Assembly: GCA_021234155.1 (NCBI GenBank)
Contig: JAJEKV010000034.1
Coordinates: 9,127,614-9,191,613, forward strand
Reading direction: 5' to 3'
Source of the DNA: Isoetes taiwanensis
Taxonomy: Eukaryota; Streptophyta; Lycopodiopsida; Isoetales; Isoetaceae
DNA: 64,000 bases
A model generated the notes under the pieces. That model was not told the DNA's origin, made no database searches, and was given only the letters and a program-made list of their open reading frames with translations. Of the stretch, positions 1-12,441 are shown piece by piece (the stretch's first letter is position 1; every line of letters starts with the position of its first letter). The position numbers and the translations under genes were made by a program.

Positions 1-959
1 TAGATGTATCAAAACTATCAAATATATGTCCTTGCTTATTAAAGCTGCTTTGCCTCTAGAAATTGACTTTTCATTTTCTATGTGATAAGACTAGGCAAAA
101 AATTACATAAGGTTCTATGTTTTGGGTATTATCAATATGATTAATAAAAGAAAGGAGAAATAAACATTACCAATATATATACAAAGATAATGGAATATGT
201 AGTTATATTACGAAAAGTGTTGCATACACATATTCATAGATTATAATAGGCATTATCTACTTTCCCTTTTCTCTAGATATAAAATACTTATCACTTTAAT
301 ATTTTTATTGTCAATCTATATGTATACTTATCATATTAAGTTACACACCGATCCTACGGTACATATTTCAATTTTAGCATGTTCTTATGGTGCAAAGGGT
401 GTTATGCATCAATCCTATGGTTTCTAACTTTTGGACTGAGTTTGCAAAGTTTGAAAACTTTCTATTTAGATTGTTCTATTTTTTTACTGAGGTGCTTATC
501 CACGAGCACCTATAACATTCTAGAACTCTGTAGAATATCTTATTTTGAGTTCTTGCAAATTTTCAGGAAAAAAAACTTGGATGCTTATCCATAAGCATCT
601 AGAGCATTCCAGAATTATTTAGAACATCTTATTTTGAGCTTTTGTAACTTCAATAAAACTTTCTATTTTTAGTCTAATTTACTATTTTTGGCATTAGACT
701 GAGGTGCCTACCATGAGCATCGTTACGCCATTGTTGGGCGCTTGTCCATGCCACGATATTATGGAACATCAACTAAAACGTATTACTTTTAGCAACTTCC
801 TATTTTGGATTGAGATGTTTATTCATTATAGTTGACTAAGCAAATGTCATTAGCTCACACCCACAACATTCTAGAACATGTAGCAAGAGGTTACTATTTT
901 TGGAAAAAATGTTACTATTTTTAGCAACTGTTGGATAGATGGCTTCATGTTGGCGAGCA
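1..959. other. AT-rich stretch without a recognisable gene
   Basis: No reading frame here shows a domain I recognise. The longest open stretch (71 codons, 379-594) is hydrophobic and low in complexity and looks like chance. A phrase meaning roughly 'gcttatccacgagcac' recurs in variant form near 500, 580 and 700, which suggests old local duplication in a decayed repeat. It leads into an LTR end at about 1028. Confidence 0.6.
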
Positions 960-1028
960 TGTGCTGACAGGAGAAAATCTCCTGTTCATATACGATTGGG
1001 GCATTGTATACGAGCAGGGGACATCACA
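960..1028 (+). mobile_element. 3' end of an LTR (same family as the solo LTR at 20791)
   Basis: The last ~60 bases read ctcctgttcatatacga...gtatacgagcaggggacatcaca. They match the end of the solo LTR at 20791-22464 (ctcctgtttgtatacgg...gtatacgagtaggggacgtcaca). The LTR terminates in CA and is followed at once by a primer-binding site, so this is the 5' LTR of a plus-strand LTR retrotransposon. The upstream part is too diverged to align by eye, so the left limit is approximate. Confidence 0.6.
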
Positions 1029-1029
1029 A

Positions 1030-1040
1030 TGGTATCAGAG
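1030..1040 (+). promoter_or_regulatory. Primer-binding site for initiator-Met tRNA
   Basis: The sequence TGGTATCAGAG is complementary to the 3' end of plant initiator methionine tRNA. It sits two bases after an LTR end, which is the normal place for a reverse-transcription primer site in plant copia and gypsy elements. Confidence 0.75.
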
Positions 1041-1593
1041 TCAAGTTCTTGGCAGACCAGGATCGAGCACTAATCATCTACCCAGTAGTTATCAATTGTC
1101 CTAGAACTTGGAGTTTAAAACCCAAGCAGGAATCACAAATAGTGGAAATTTTTTCCCATGATTAGAGCTAAGAGCTAGCTAGAAGTAATGGTAATTAATT
1201 GAAGAACCAGAACAATTATATTAAAATTTGTACTGCTAGATTTGGCCAAGTGGACCCATGACTCTCAAGTGCGCAAAAGGCCCTTGTGAGGATCTCACAC
1301 ACCCCATTATCTTGTAAATTGGCATTTGACCTCATTCCTTCTACAATTGCTCTGCGATATCCAAAGCTGATTTTTTAGTTCCCATAAATACTTAGGCATT
1401 CATTTGTTATATTCAGCTAATACGTTCACATGGCAACTCAAGCATTCAAGTGCTGGTAAAATCGTCTTTGCTCATACCAAAGAGGTAAAAGTTGACCTAA
1501 ATTTCCCATGTTTTTCAAAGTGAATTCATTAGTTGTCATATCGTCTGCCACTCCATATTACCAAATATCAAGAATGAGTCATGTCACAAGCTA
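1041..1593. other. Internal sequence of a decayed LTR element, no gene seen
   Basis: This follows the primer-binding site, so it should be leader and gag sequence, but no frame stays open and no gag motif is visible. It is cut at 1610 by the LINE insertion. The same target sequence resumes at 8761. Confidence 0.5.
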
Positions 1594-1609
1594 AAGTCTA
1601 GGACTATTC
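1594..1609. repeat. Target-site duplication, left copy
   Basis: The 16 bases AAGTCTAGGACTATTC are repeated exactly at 8745-8760 and bracket the minus-strand LINE. Confidence 0.95.
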
Positions 1610-2252
1610 TTTTTTTTTTTTTTTTTTTTTTTTTTATTGAAGGCTTAAGTATGTATTAAAAGTATATGATAACGTACATGGTTCCAAAAAAGCTATAATG
1701 CTTTTTTGAAAAAAAAGAGACCTTTAGGAAAGGGTAGGTCGGAAACCCTGATAAGTTAAACTGACCAAAGACGTAACAGAATTATAAATTTCTGGTAGTT
1801 CCAAACAATTTCAAGCAGTTAGAAAATTTGAAAAATCTGGAAGGGCAGTGATCAATGCTCGCCCGAGTATCTCCTTTTCTTGGGCTCCCTTTTGGAATGG
1901 TCTTTCCTTCCCATGCCCTTGTTGGCAACAATGAACAGGCAGTAAGGGCAATTGCACATATGGGCCTTCCCTGGATTGAATCTGTCTTTTTTATCTTTGG
2001 CAGTACACAGAATGTATCTTCTTTCATCCAAGTAAGCGGTCAAGAGCACGATTGCATTGGGAGATTATCCCCATGCTCGTTTGGTATTTCCACCCCAAAT
2101 TGTGTTAGCCATTACATTCGCATGAAGATTCATCCTTCTCCACTTCAATCTTTTGAACATGATCGAGTGTTTCCTCGCACACAAAAGCAAAATTGACATT
2201 AGATAAAGGAATTAGGACTTAGTTCTCGATTCCCAAGATTTCAAAACCCAAT

Positions 2253-5200
2253 TTATATCATCTTGGGCTTGCTTAATAATTGCATTGGGCGGATGATTTC
2301 TTCCTTAAAGATCGGGGTATTCCTTCCTTTCCACATTCTCCAAAGAAGAATGTATCTCCTCCATTCCACCGGGTTCTCGGGGGAAAATAATTTCTTCAAT
2401 TTGCATATTAGCCAATCCAGAATGTTCAACTCGGTATCACACCACTCCAAAATCCATTACGCCCATAGACAATTTTTAAATAAGTGTTCTTCATCTTCCT
2501 CGATCCCCGCATACACCTAACACATATATTAGAATCGGACATGTTTAGCCTCCATCTTTTTCTGTTTGTGGCTAAAGCCTTGTGCCATAGCTGCCACATA
2601 AAGGCCTTGATCTTTGGATGAATTGGACTCTTCCACATGAATCTCAGGTTCCTAGAGACTCTGTCTGGATCAATGTTCCATTTTCTGTGAATAGAATTCT
2701 CTTGGCCTCTATTGAGATACCTATAGGCCAAGTTTACTCTGTATCCACAGAATTCATTGATGTGCCAAAGAATATCTGTGTCATGCCAAACCCCTGCTGC
2801 CAACCTTTGGGTGATACTGTTAAAAAGTCATGCTGAGTCATCTCCTAAATTTGCAATCTTTGGAATCCCGATAAACAAAATTATCAAGAATGTCCCTTAT
2901 ATAAATAATTCCCTTCGGTCCATTGCTTGGCTAGAGTTGGGAAATTAGCGACGAGGCACTACTAGGGTCATCCGTAATGAGAGAGGGACTCGAGAAAATT
3001 GGTTGATCTTGAGAAAGACCTTCCTTCCATGTATACATACCCTTTACCTTTTGCCATGCCCTGATCCACTTTTTGATAATCAAAGGTACTGTAGTTGGGA
3101 TGGTAAAGTCAAAGTAAATCTTTGTGAGGCAACCGCGCATTTTGAGATTCCTCCAGTAGAAAGGGTGGCACTTACCGACATAATGGGAGATAAGAATGCT
3201 CACAGGGTGCTTGATTTGGTTATTACACGCTCTGTAAAAGTACTTGGCAGCTAAAGCATTAGCCTGTTTCTCAATATTAATAACTCCCAGACCTCCCAAC
3301 TTTTTGTGCTTGCAACATTCTTCCATTGAGATAGGAATCCAACACCTCCTGCTTGACCCTCCTGCAATAAACCTACCAATGATACCTTGCATTTTGGTCA
3401 GAACCTTCTTAGGGGCCACCATAATGGAGGATTGATAAACCCCGAGAGGAGGAGATGACCGAATTTGCCAAAATGGCTCTCCCATTTTTAGAAAGGAATT
3501 TAGAATTAAGAGAGTCTACTTTTCTGTAAAATTTATCAATCAAGTCATCCCAAAGTTCACAAGCATTAGTTCTAATAGCATAGGGGATGCCTAAAATTTT
3601 AGTCTTAGTAGTGGGAGAGAGGTACATACAACCCAAGTTTGTAGTGCTTGCTCACCCTCATCTTGATGCCTTGAGATGAGCTTGGTCTTGGCAGGGGTTG
3701 ATTCTCGCATCCCGAGCACTTACCAAAATCTTCTAGAATAGTCCGAGTGTGCTGAATGGAGTGTGCTTCCAAATGGAGAAAGAGAAAAGTGTCATCTGCA
3801 AAGTGAACATTTAATATTTCTCCTTCTTCCTGAGAGGGTAGACTAAGCCCTTTGATTAGATGTAAATCTTTGGCTCTCTTGAAATGGCTATTCAGACCTT
3901 CCATTACAATCAGGAAGAGGAAGGGTGCAAGAGGGCAACCTTGCTTAACCCCCCTTTTAATGTCAAAGAAAGGGCTACATTCCCCATTAATGAGAAATGT
4001 AAGATCCGAATTGCTAAGAATGGCATGAAAGACGAGAGATAACATTATCGAGAGAAACCAAGCTTTTGCAACACCAGCTAAGGAAAGCCCAACTTACAAA
4101 GTCAAAGGCCTTTGTAATATCCAATTTGAGGAGGCCAATTGATCGATTGGAGTCTTTGGCCCAAGAGATTCCTAAGGAAGCAACAGAACAACATTATCAA
4201 GAATATACCTGCCCCTCAAGTAGGCACTTTGAGTGTTGCTGATAACTTCTTCAAGGATGGGCTTGAGCCTAGCAGCAATGGTACCTGTAATTAACTTATA
4301 GACTACATTGGTTAAGGATATAGGTCTGTAGTCGAAAAAAGTAGGCTGGGAGATCAATCTTTGGGATGAGGGCAATCGACTAGTGTTGATTCTGCGCAAA
4401 TCAATCTTTTAGTCATCGAAAATTCATTAGCAAGGGATACTATATCCATACCTAGAATATCCCACGATTTTTTGAAGAATTCAGCTGGGAGACCATCAGG
4501 GCCTGGAGTTTTACCATTTTCCATTCCCTGAAGTACCTTTAACATTTCCTCATAACTAAATGGCCTGGAAAGTATGTCATTCATCTGATCAGTAACTTTT
4601 TCTTGAATATACACAAAATTCTCAATATCTTCTCTTCTAATATTTTCCTCAGTCCCCATAATCCTGGAGAAGTGAGTTCTGGCTGCATCCTTGAGTTGCA
4701 AATCATTGTCAATACTATTGCCTTCCCAAAGGATACTGTAGATGTGATTTCTCTTAATCCTTCCCTTAGCTTTGATGAAGAAATATTTCGAATTGCTTCT
4801 CTCATCTTCTTTGAGCTCCTTTACCTTGGCTTTAATTTTCCAGCCTCTTGCAATTCTGATTTCTTCTCTTTTTATCTGAATTTTGATTTCATCTTTGTGC
4901 TGATCCAGGGCTAGGTCCAACCGGGTTCTCAAATCCTGTAAATGAGCAGTATTACTTCTATGGACTTCCTTTCCCCAAACCTTGAGCCAATTCTTAATTC
5001 TTTTGGAAACCCTCACCCACCAATCCATCCAGCCTGTGTTGCCATTAGGCTTTCTCTCTTGAGAAATCACCTGTTGCAGATTAGGCATGAAGTCATCAAG
5101 CTCAAGGAGATTAGTATTGAGTTTAAAAAAAGAATTTCTTTTTCTCTGAGCAGTGTTACCACAGATACTAATGAGCTGAGGGAAATGGTCAGAAATAGTA

Positions 5201-5884
5201 TAGTTGGTTAAATTAGTGACCCTAGTACTGTTGTTCCAGAGGGCCTCACTGAGGTAAAATCTGTCATGAAGGCAAAGAAACAGGGCTGATCCCTATGGTC
5301 ACTCCAACCTGTAGGGAGTGGGGGTGACTCTCGTTAGAGAGAGATGATGAGAGTGGAGAAGAGAATTCCAGCTAGCAAATTCATTATCAGTCAGAGGCCT
5401 AAAATTGGCACTTCTCATATAGCTATGGGTGACCATGTTAAAATCTCCTGCTAGAATACATTCATCATAAGGGATCCTCTCAAGACTCCTATTAATGACT
5501 TCCCAAAGGCTGACTCTCTCCGGGGGCTGATGGTAAGCATAAACATTGATAAAAGCAATCCTCTTGTCACCAACCATCCCATGAATAATTTGCCACCTTT
5601 TGCAGTTATCATTTACCATCCTAATGTCGACCAAAATTAAGCCTGTTGCTCCAAGCTATAGTAATTCCTGCAGAGGTGTTGTTAGCTTTGAGAGACCAAT
5701 GCTGAAAGTCAACAGGAAGAACATCTTTAATAATGGAATTAATGTTATCATCATAAATCTTATGCTCTTGAAAGAAAAGAAAATCCAGATTCATGGATGA
5801 GAGGCAAACCTTCAATCTACCTCTTTTGATATTTGAATTGATGCCTTGGATATTCCAAGTTATGCCTTTAAGACTTATATCCAT
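2253..5884 (-). pseudogene. LINE ORF2: endonuclease / reverse transcriptase / zf-RVT (broken)
   Basis: ORF2 nicks target DNA and copies the LINE RNA. Reading leftward from the ATG at 5884: an AP endonuclease opens with GITWNIQGIN, has QEHK, and continues to LAGDFNM near 5430. The reverse transcriptase has GKTPGPDGLPAEFFK (about 4500), YRPISL (about 4320), GVKQGCPLAPFLFL (about 3940) and the catalytic FADD (about 3800). Near 2700-2550 a zf-RVT region has NICVRC, and at 2253-2450 there is a typical C-terminal ILLWRMWKGRN. The ORF2 start overlaps the end of ORF1 by 17 bases, as in other plant L1 elements. At least four frame breaks (near 2450, 2930, 3600 and 4170-4400) make it non-functional as read. 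Confidence 0.92.
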
Positions 5885-8042
5885 TGGAGGGGGGGAGGAT
5901 CTTTCTTGGTGATCTTCTTGGAGGTCCCAAAGAGTAGTCTTTGAAATTTTTCTTACCTCTCTTCCTTCTGTTGTTGATTGTAGACCAGTGTCGGGTCTTC
6001 GTGGTGGAAGTCTTACTATTGACTCGGAATTCAAAGCCATCCTCCTCTGAGTCTTCCTTCCTGGTTTCCTCATATTTGCACAACTTGTCAAAATCTAGGG
6101 TTGAGATACCCAGATCCATAGTCGAGATGGTCATATTCATAGGGTCAACTCTAATCACCACTTTTGAGGGGAATTGGAAGAAAATACCTTTATCTGGAAC
6201 GTACCTATCTTGAGAATTCATGATATTATGTTCAGTCTTGTCTTCCTTAATATCCCTTGTGCTGGTGTTACAAACAGTTTTGCTATCACAGTTGTCTTCC
6301 ATTTTCTTACCCTTGGGCACCCAAACTTGTTTGGTCTGATATGTTCCTTCCTTATGATTTGTCTCCTCCTGCTCCCCGGATCTTGTCCTCCTTATGATGC
6401 TCAGTAGGGTGAGAACTTTTAGCCGAGGCATTTTGGAGTAGGAGATTTTCACTCAAATAACCCCTTTTAGGAATTTTGCGGGGGATGCGGTCTTCCCAAT
6501 TAGAATAAATTTTCTTTTGAATACGAGATGCGAGGGAAAACTGGTCCAGGGTATGGAGACATGAATGATTTAAGCCCTGGCATCGCTAGCTATAGCACTA
6601 AGGTGAGAGATGGTCCGCTGCCAGCCCATAGGTAGATTCTGACGAGAAATCCGGTGGTGGTGGCTATCGTGGAGAAATCTCCTGGAATGAAAAGAGGGTC
6701 CCATTTCATTATATAAACTGGGGAACCTGAGATAAGGGTGATTTTCCTGGTAAGAATTATGGAGACACTTTTCTCTTCTCTGCAGATGATCTGATAGGTC
6801 TTACTGTCCAATTTAAGGATAGATAATATTGGAACTAACAGAGTTTTGGTAATCCAATATTTAACAGTGCTAATAGAAGGACAGTTTTGAGGGAAATGAA
6901 TAAGAATTCCATGATTTATATATATCGGTGTTGGTCAGATTATCCACAATCTTACCCAGTCCGTAATATCCTCTTTTCCTTTAAGATTATCTTTTTTCAG
7001 CCAGAGTCATTAGCATCATTAACGTAATCGAAAAGAATTGAGTAAAGCATTCTTGTAAGAGATACCATTGGTTTTGTCGTATTTTCCCATGATTGGGACT
7101 GAAGACTTCAGAGTTTGCTTGGAATTGGAAACCTTTGTCTTGTTTTTGTCCAGATTCTGCTCCTTGATGCTGGTACAGTTTTGGCACTCACAATTTGCGC
7201 AGTCAGTCGGATGGAAATAGCCATTACTGTCAGCAATCTCGCATTTAGTGGGAACTTTGAGCGGGAGTTGGTAAGTTTTATAGTCCATTGCAACTTCCTT
7301 TAAAAGAGTATCCGGGCCGAAAGAGGGTAGCCTGTTCTTGAATCCTTTTCGGAATTCTTCAATTACATGGTCGCCCCGCTTTCTTCCCGATTTTCACCAG
7401 TCGAAAAGAAGCTTTTGACTTCCACCCGAGATCCTCGAGTTCTTCCACCAGTCCTTTTGCCGCCCGAAGCATCTCTGTCATGGATCTTCTGAAGATCTGG
7501 TTTTTCAGGCTACAGCAATCTTCTTTTGAGTGCCCTGTTTTGACTCTTATGAGTTGATAAAGAAGGTTATCCATCTCCTGTATTTTCTGAATCATTTGCC
7601 ATGCCAGGTCCCGATCATTTGCTTTACCTTCCTTATACTGGTTTTCCAATCTCTGCATTTCAAGTTTGCAAACCAAAATTTGTCCTTCCTTCTGCACACC
7701 CATGCAATCTGCCGCTGATTCCTGCTGTTCCCTAATGATGTCGAAGGCAGCTTTGAGTTCTTTCATTTTTATCCACGATTGATCATTCTTGCCCTCGAGG
7801 ACAAAGATCTGGTCCCAACTTTGGATGATCAAAATTGGGTCCGAATCCTTGTATTCATATGGGATCCTTGTGGAGGATCCTTCCATAGCTGGTTTGCTTG
7901 TCGAGGCCTTGGTTCTCATGGTGGCGCAGAGATTCAAAGGGAAACGGAACAGAAAAGAAGATAAAAAAAGAGTAAAGGGGAGCAGAAAAGAGGGGAAGAA
8001 GCAGGAAAGGCTCGAAAGAACCGGAAAGATGGTAGAGGACAA
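5868..8042 (-). pseudogene. LINE ORF1, RNA-binding protein (broken)
   Basis: ORF1 proteins coat LINE RNA. This one is split into three or more frames. The N-terminal part (8042-7359) has a charged, probably coiled-coil helix around 7650-7560. A Cys-rich stretch follows at about 7240-7170. A DUF4283-like segment (MKWDPLFIPGDFSTI..., about 6710-6620) matches the plant LINE pattern in which a 'W-P-F' block precedes a 'VRL/VRI' block. The C-terminal part (6452-5868) is basic and ends in a stop that overlaps the start of ORF2. A further open stretch at 8699-8280 lies upstream and may be 5' leader or a lost N-terminus. Confidence 0.75.
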
Positions 8043-8744
8043 AGAAAAGGGGAGAAAAAATGATTGGGAAGAAAGGGGGGAAAGCTACCTTGATAATGAG
8101 AGGGGGTTGCTCGTACCCTGGACGACCTGCAAGATCTAGTTAGGGGTAGAGGGTCCCATCCATTATCATATAAGCGTCAATTCCAAGAAAAAGGAAATAA
8201 AACACAGGAATAAACAGAAAAGAGAAGAAAAAAGAAAGAGGGGGAAACCAAAAGCTCAGAAAATCAAGAACAGAGAAAACTAATTCGCCACCCCGAACCT
8301 CCACACCACAATGCCAAGGTCATCGAAAACTTCTGCAGGCTGGAGATCAAAGAAATCTGCCCAGTGATAGAGAGGATCAATTCCGAATTCTATAGGGACC
8401 CCCAAAAGAAAGAGATTCCTTTCAAAGCTGTTTCCCAGGGCTAAGTAAGGCTGTGAGTTGTGAGCAGAAACCCTGAGGGAGCCAACTCTGTCAAAACAAA
8501 GGATGCAAAGGAAAAACTTTTCGAGAAGGTCAAAATCAACCCTACCAAAACCTATTCTAGACTGATTACTAACAGCTAAACTGATCAGATCTTCAATTGC
8601 TTGAAGGGTGCTCTCATGGCCTTGGGGGGGAATAACAAAACCCAGCCCTTGGAGAACAGCTTCGAGCAAAGCCTCATCCATCAGGGCTGGGAGATGCACG
8701 GTTCCCGAGGCGCAGTGAGAGAGCGCCTATTTTCACCCATCGGT

Positions 8745-8760
8745 AAGTCTAGGACTATTC
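8745..8760. repeat. Target-site duplication, right copy
   Basis: Exact repeat of 1594-1609 (AAGTCTAGGACTATTC), marking the 5' end of the LINE on the minus strand. Confidence 0.95.
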
Positions 8761-10224
8761 AAGACACTCTTTGTATAGGGCACTGGATCCAAATCAATCT
8801 GAGCTGGGACCTTAGAACATGTGTCAAACATCATAAAGTCTTTGCAAAACAAAGCCCAGCGTATGTCAGACTACATGACCATGAACTTTGAGGAAGCTAG
8901 ATACTTTTTTGTTAATGCTGCCTTGGCCATCTTTCTTGCTTATAGGGTCGTCAATCTAGTCATCTATCCAGTCGTTTGACCTTCAACCCTTAGACTCTAG
9001 GGTAGATGGGCATCTGCTTTTGGAGTAAGAGGCGAGAATGATCGAAGAACAAGACACAACAGATAGGTCTCTCGAACATCTCGAAGACCCAGTCGACGAA
9101 CAATTAGATGAGAAGGAAGAGGCCGAGGGAGAGATACAACAAATGGAGGCAAAATGGCAGACACCCCTGGCAATACCAATAAGATAGATAGATAGTATTT
9201 TTGCGTCATGCCACATTGGCAGCGTCCATGAGGACATATGATGGACCCCCAGAGACTTGAACACAAGGCAGACTGTCATCATCTTGTCCCCAATCTTCAT
9301 TTGCGGGGTAGCAGCTGACCTAGTTATTGATGATATTAAGAACCTTCCAAAATGGGCTACTGCGTTGACGAGCTCCTCACTTTCTTACTACCAGAATGAA
9401 GATCTCGATGCCTTCATTGACTTCACACTCAAGAGTCAGATGGAAGAGTACGAGACAACAACATACAGGAGCATGAGCATGTCAGAAAGGGATGGCTACC
9501 TTAGCATCACAAGCTAAGATCAGAGAGCATAATCTTTAGTTAGAAGGAGAATTCATAGCGATATAGGAGCATATAAGATGAGGGAAGACACCATGATCTT
9601 GCCGCCTATCAGCTCAAGCAGATGACAAGCAACATCTTCAAAAGGGGCAGCCAAGCTAGACAACTACAGAGCACCCAACGTCGACCATGACGATCTTTTA
9701 GCCCCCCTGCACCAGTAGAAAGGCCTTCATGATTTCATCAGCTTCAACTAAGTAGTTCGAGTGGATGGGACCCAAAACACGGAGGATCTGACTTAGAAAG
9801 CAGTATAAATCATTCAAAGGCGACCATGATGAGCTATGGTACATGCAATGGTGATGACCACAGTTTCAGACACATGGAAGGGAAGAAACTCAAGCAACAG
9901 GAATCACGCTCAGGAATTAACTACCTCACTTGGTAGGTTTTTGTCTTTCAATAGAGATTCAACATTGAGATCGTGTACCTGCTGATCACCCTCTCAGAGC
10001 TTCAAATGCATGCAAAACTGTCCAAGTTTGTCGACCAAGAGATCCTATCCAAGTGGCCAATGCCCTTGCACATTGTCGACTTTTACGATTGAACACCTAC
10101 AACATGGATAAGTCAGCGCGACCACCACAACGAACAAGACAATTGAAGTAGTAGCAGTTTCTATTCAAGGGGGGCATATCGAGGAACATTCTTTGTAACT
10201 TGGAATGACGAGCTCGAATCAGAC
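8761..10224. other. Decayed repeat sequence, possibly a retroelement gag remnant
   Basis: Acidic, Gln/Glu-rich translations on the plus strand (about 9040-9215) are followed by an 86-codon frame at 9257-9517. They suggest an old coding region, but stops interrupt it and no family motif is clear. A gag-type origin is my guess from composition only. Confidence 0.35.
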
Positions 10225-11965
10225 ACAATGGTCATTCCATCGCTACTCCATCTTCAATGAATGCACAGGAAAGCGGAGGCATGGAGGGGTCGCCTGCTAC
10301 TACCAGACAGCCTTGACACAGTCAGTTTCCCTATGCAAGACAGACAAGCATAACAGATTTCTGTGGATGCATGTGCAGAATTGCGGTGGTAGTCCTCTCT
10401 TTGGCGGCCTCTACTTTCCACATGCTGAGAGCAACTTCTATCACAACCATTCGGATGTGGATAGGTTGGAGCCATATGTCGATCTATATGATGACATACA
10501 ACATCACAAGCAAGAAGGTAGTGCCATGCTCGTTGGAGACTTCAATGCCCGCACTGACACAGAATAGCCGATGAGATTTGACCCTCTGACAGATGATGTG
10601 TTGCAACTGAGCCCCTCGGAAGGAGCTTGGCCACGAGCATCAGTTGACATTCAGGTCTCGTGCTATGGGAGGCAGCTGTTGCTGCTGCTCTGCAGTATCT
10701 TTGACCTAGTGATTTGCAATGGACTAGTAGAGTGGTCGTCCACCAGCCAGCACACTTGCAGGCAGGAGAACCAGGGAGGTGGGTCCAGCATGGTCGACTA
10801 TGTTTTAGTGGCCGAGCAAGACATGCATCTCGTCAAACATTTTCGAGTGGGAACAGATGGTAGGAATGAGGAGGTGGACTCGGACCACCTCCCCTTCTAC
10901 TTGTAGCTGGCTTGGCAGATTGCTCCAGACGCCTGTCCAACACCTCCTCGTATGCCCCAGCTCAAATTGGACTATGAGCAGGCTCATACTTACTCCCAGA
11001 TGCTTACGGAGGACCTGGCAAGTATCTCACAGTGCTCAACGTTGGAGCAGCAGACATGCAGACTCATTGACGTCCTCGGGGCTGCTGCAGAGAGATGTTT
11101 TGGGAGAAGCTATCCCCGGCAAATCTCGAGAGCTATGGCCTTTCCGCGTAACCAGTGGTTCGATGCCGAGTGCAAAGAATGCAAATGCTGGCTCTGTCAA
11201 GTCACAGATCCTGCTATACGCCCGGATGCAGTCAAGCAATACCGCACTTTCCTTAAGGTTAGAAAGGCCAAGTACATTGCGGCCCATCAACAGGGGATGT
11301 TCTTCCTCCTGGAATGGCATCCCAGAACCTTCTGGCGAAGAGTGCTCAGGAGCCAGTGCCGCCCACAGGAAACATCACTCTAGACCAGTGGGGGCAATAC
11401 CTACAGCAGCTCTACAATCCTGAGGGTGCACAGGTGGCATTACCCCCTCAGCAGGATCCACATCTGGAAATCAGAGAGGCGGAGGTAGCGCAGGGGCTAC
11501 AACGTCTAGCCAATGGAAAAGCACCAGACCTTGATGGCATGCAGGCAGAGTTACTCAAGTGGGCATGACCATCCATAGCACCGATACTAACCGACATGTT
11601 CGACAAGGCATTGCGGGAAGGTTCCCCCTCCCCCTCCCCCCCCCCCCCCCCCCTTTCCCCCAATGGACCACTAGCAGGGTTGTCCCAATCTACAAGGCAG
11701 GAGACCCGCACTGCCCGGCCAATTACTGAACCATCATGATCAGTTCAGTGTTTACAAAGCTCCTCGCCGGAATCCTCGAACGGCAATTGACAGGATGGGC
11801 AAAGGCAGCAGAAGTGCAGGCACTCACGCAGGCGGGATTCAGGCCGAGACACTCAACCATAGATCATATTTTCACGCTGCGGGCTCTGGTCGAGGACAGC
11901 AGGAACCATCAACAAGATCTATATTGCAGCTCCGTAGACTTCGCCAAGGCTTTTTACACTGTGCC
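10225..11965 (+). mobile_element. LINE family 2, copy A (truncated at both ends)
   Basis: This is a 5'-truncated copy. It begins inside the endonuclease (HRYSIFNECTGKRRHGGVACYY, about 10232), passes through GDFNA (about 10540) and SDHLP (about 10880), then a linker with NQWFDAECKE (about 11150), then LANGKAPDLDGMQAELL (about 11510). It stops inside reverse transcriptase just after VDFAKAF (about 11940). A run of C at 11636-11652 lies between the reverse-transcriptase motifs. Other copies of the family are at about 12331, 27437/50783 and 63889. The reverse transcriptase differs clearly from the L1 copy at 1610. I cannot assign a clade by eye; the I/Jockey side is possible. Confidence 0.85.
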
Positions 11966-12330
11966 TCGGGTCCCTCTTGCCCTTTCTCTCACTAGGGTTT
12001 TGCCTCCAGCTCCCAGATTGTTGTATTGATGTTTTTGAGTCCCAAATTGGATTCTAAGCATCCAAAATGTCAAAAGAGCAATACTTCTTTCTTGTCTTTT
12101 CTTTCACTAGAGTTTTGCCTCCAGCTTCAAGATTGTTGTGCTAATTGGGTTCCCAAATTGCATTCTAAGTGTCCAAAACATCAAGAGAGTAACAATTCTC
12201 TCTTGTCCTTTCTCTCACTAGGGTTTTGCCTCCAACTCCCAGATTGTTGTGCTGGCAATATTTTTTCCCCAAATTGGATTCTAAGCATTCAAAACGTCCT
12301 CAGAGCAACACTTCCCTCTTGCCTTAATTC
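11966..12330 (+). repeat. Three tandem copies of a 101-125-bp unit, possible LINE 5' monomers
   Basis: The phrase CACTAGGGTTTTGCCTCCA-(g/a)CTCCCAGATTGTTGTG recurs with phases starting near 11990, 12115 and 12216, so the spacing is 125 then 101. Each copy is followed by 'CCCAAATTGSATTCTAAGYRTYCAAAA'-like sequence. The array begins exactly where copy A of the LINE stops and ends just before ORF1 of copy B, the position of a LINE 5' leader. Confidence 0.8.
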
Positions 12331-12441
12331 CTATCTAGACCTCACCCCCCACATCCCCAATAGCCATGGTCACTTGTGTAACCCCTTATCCTGATCTTAG
12401 AAGCTCTCCTGGGAGGAGCAAGTGGGTGAGCCACCACAAAA

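Larger units (their letters stand above)
1610..8744 (-). mobile_element. L1-type LINE retrotransposon, apparently full length
   Basis: The element lies on the minus strand. Its 3' poly(A) tail appears as the T tract at 1610-1635, and its 5' end is at 8744. A perfect 16-bp target duplication flanks it, so both ends are defined and the whole 7.1 kb is one insertion. Gene order on the minus strand is ORF1 (8042-5868, with a DUF4283-like part) then ORF2 (5884 to about 2253: AP endonuclease, reverse transcriptase, zf-RVT). The exact target duplication implies a fairly recent insertion, yet both reading frames contain stops and frameshifts. This copy was therefore probably dead on arrival, or its sequence contains indel errors. 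It belongs with the plant L1 clade. Confidence 0.94.

Noticed and set aside
379-594. 71-codon frame at the left edge
   Set aside because: Hydrophobic low-complexity translation in AT-rich DNA, with no start context or homology.
1855-2196. Plus-strand frames opposite LINE ORF2 (also 2263, 2618, 4603, 5941)
   Set aside because: These are antisense to reverse transcriptase or endonuclease with clear minus-strand motifs.
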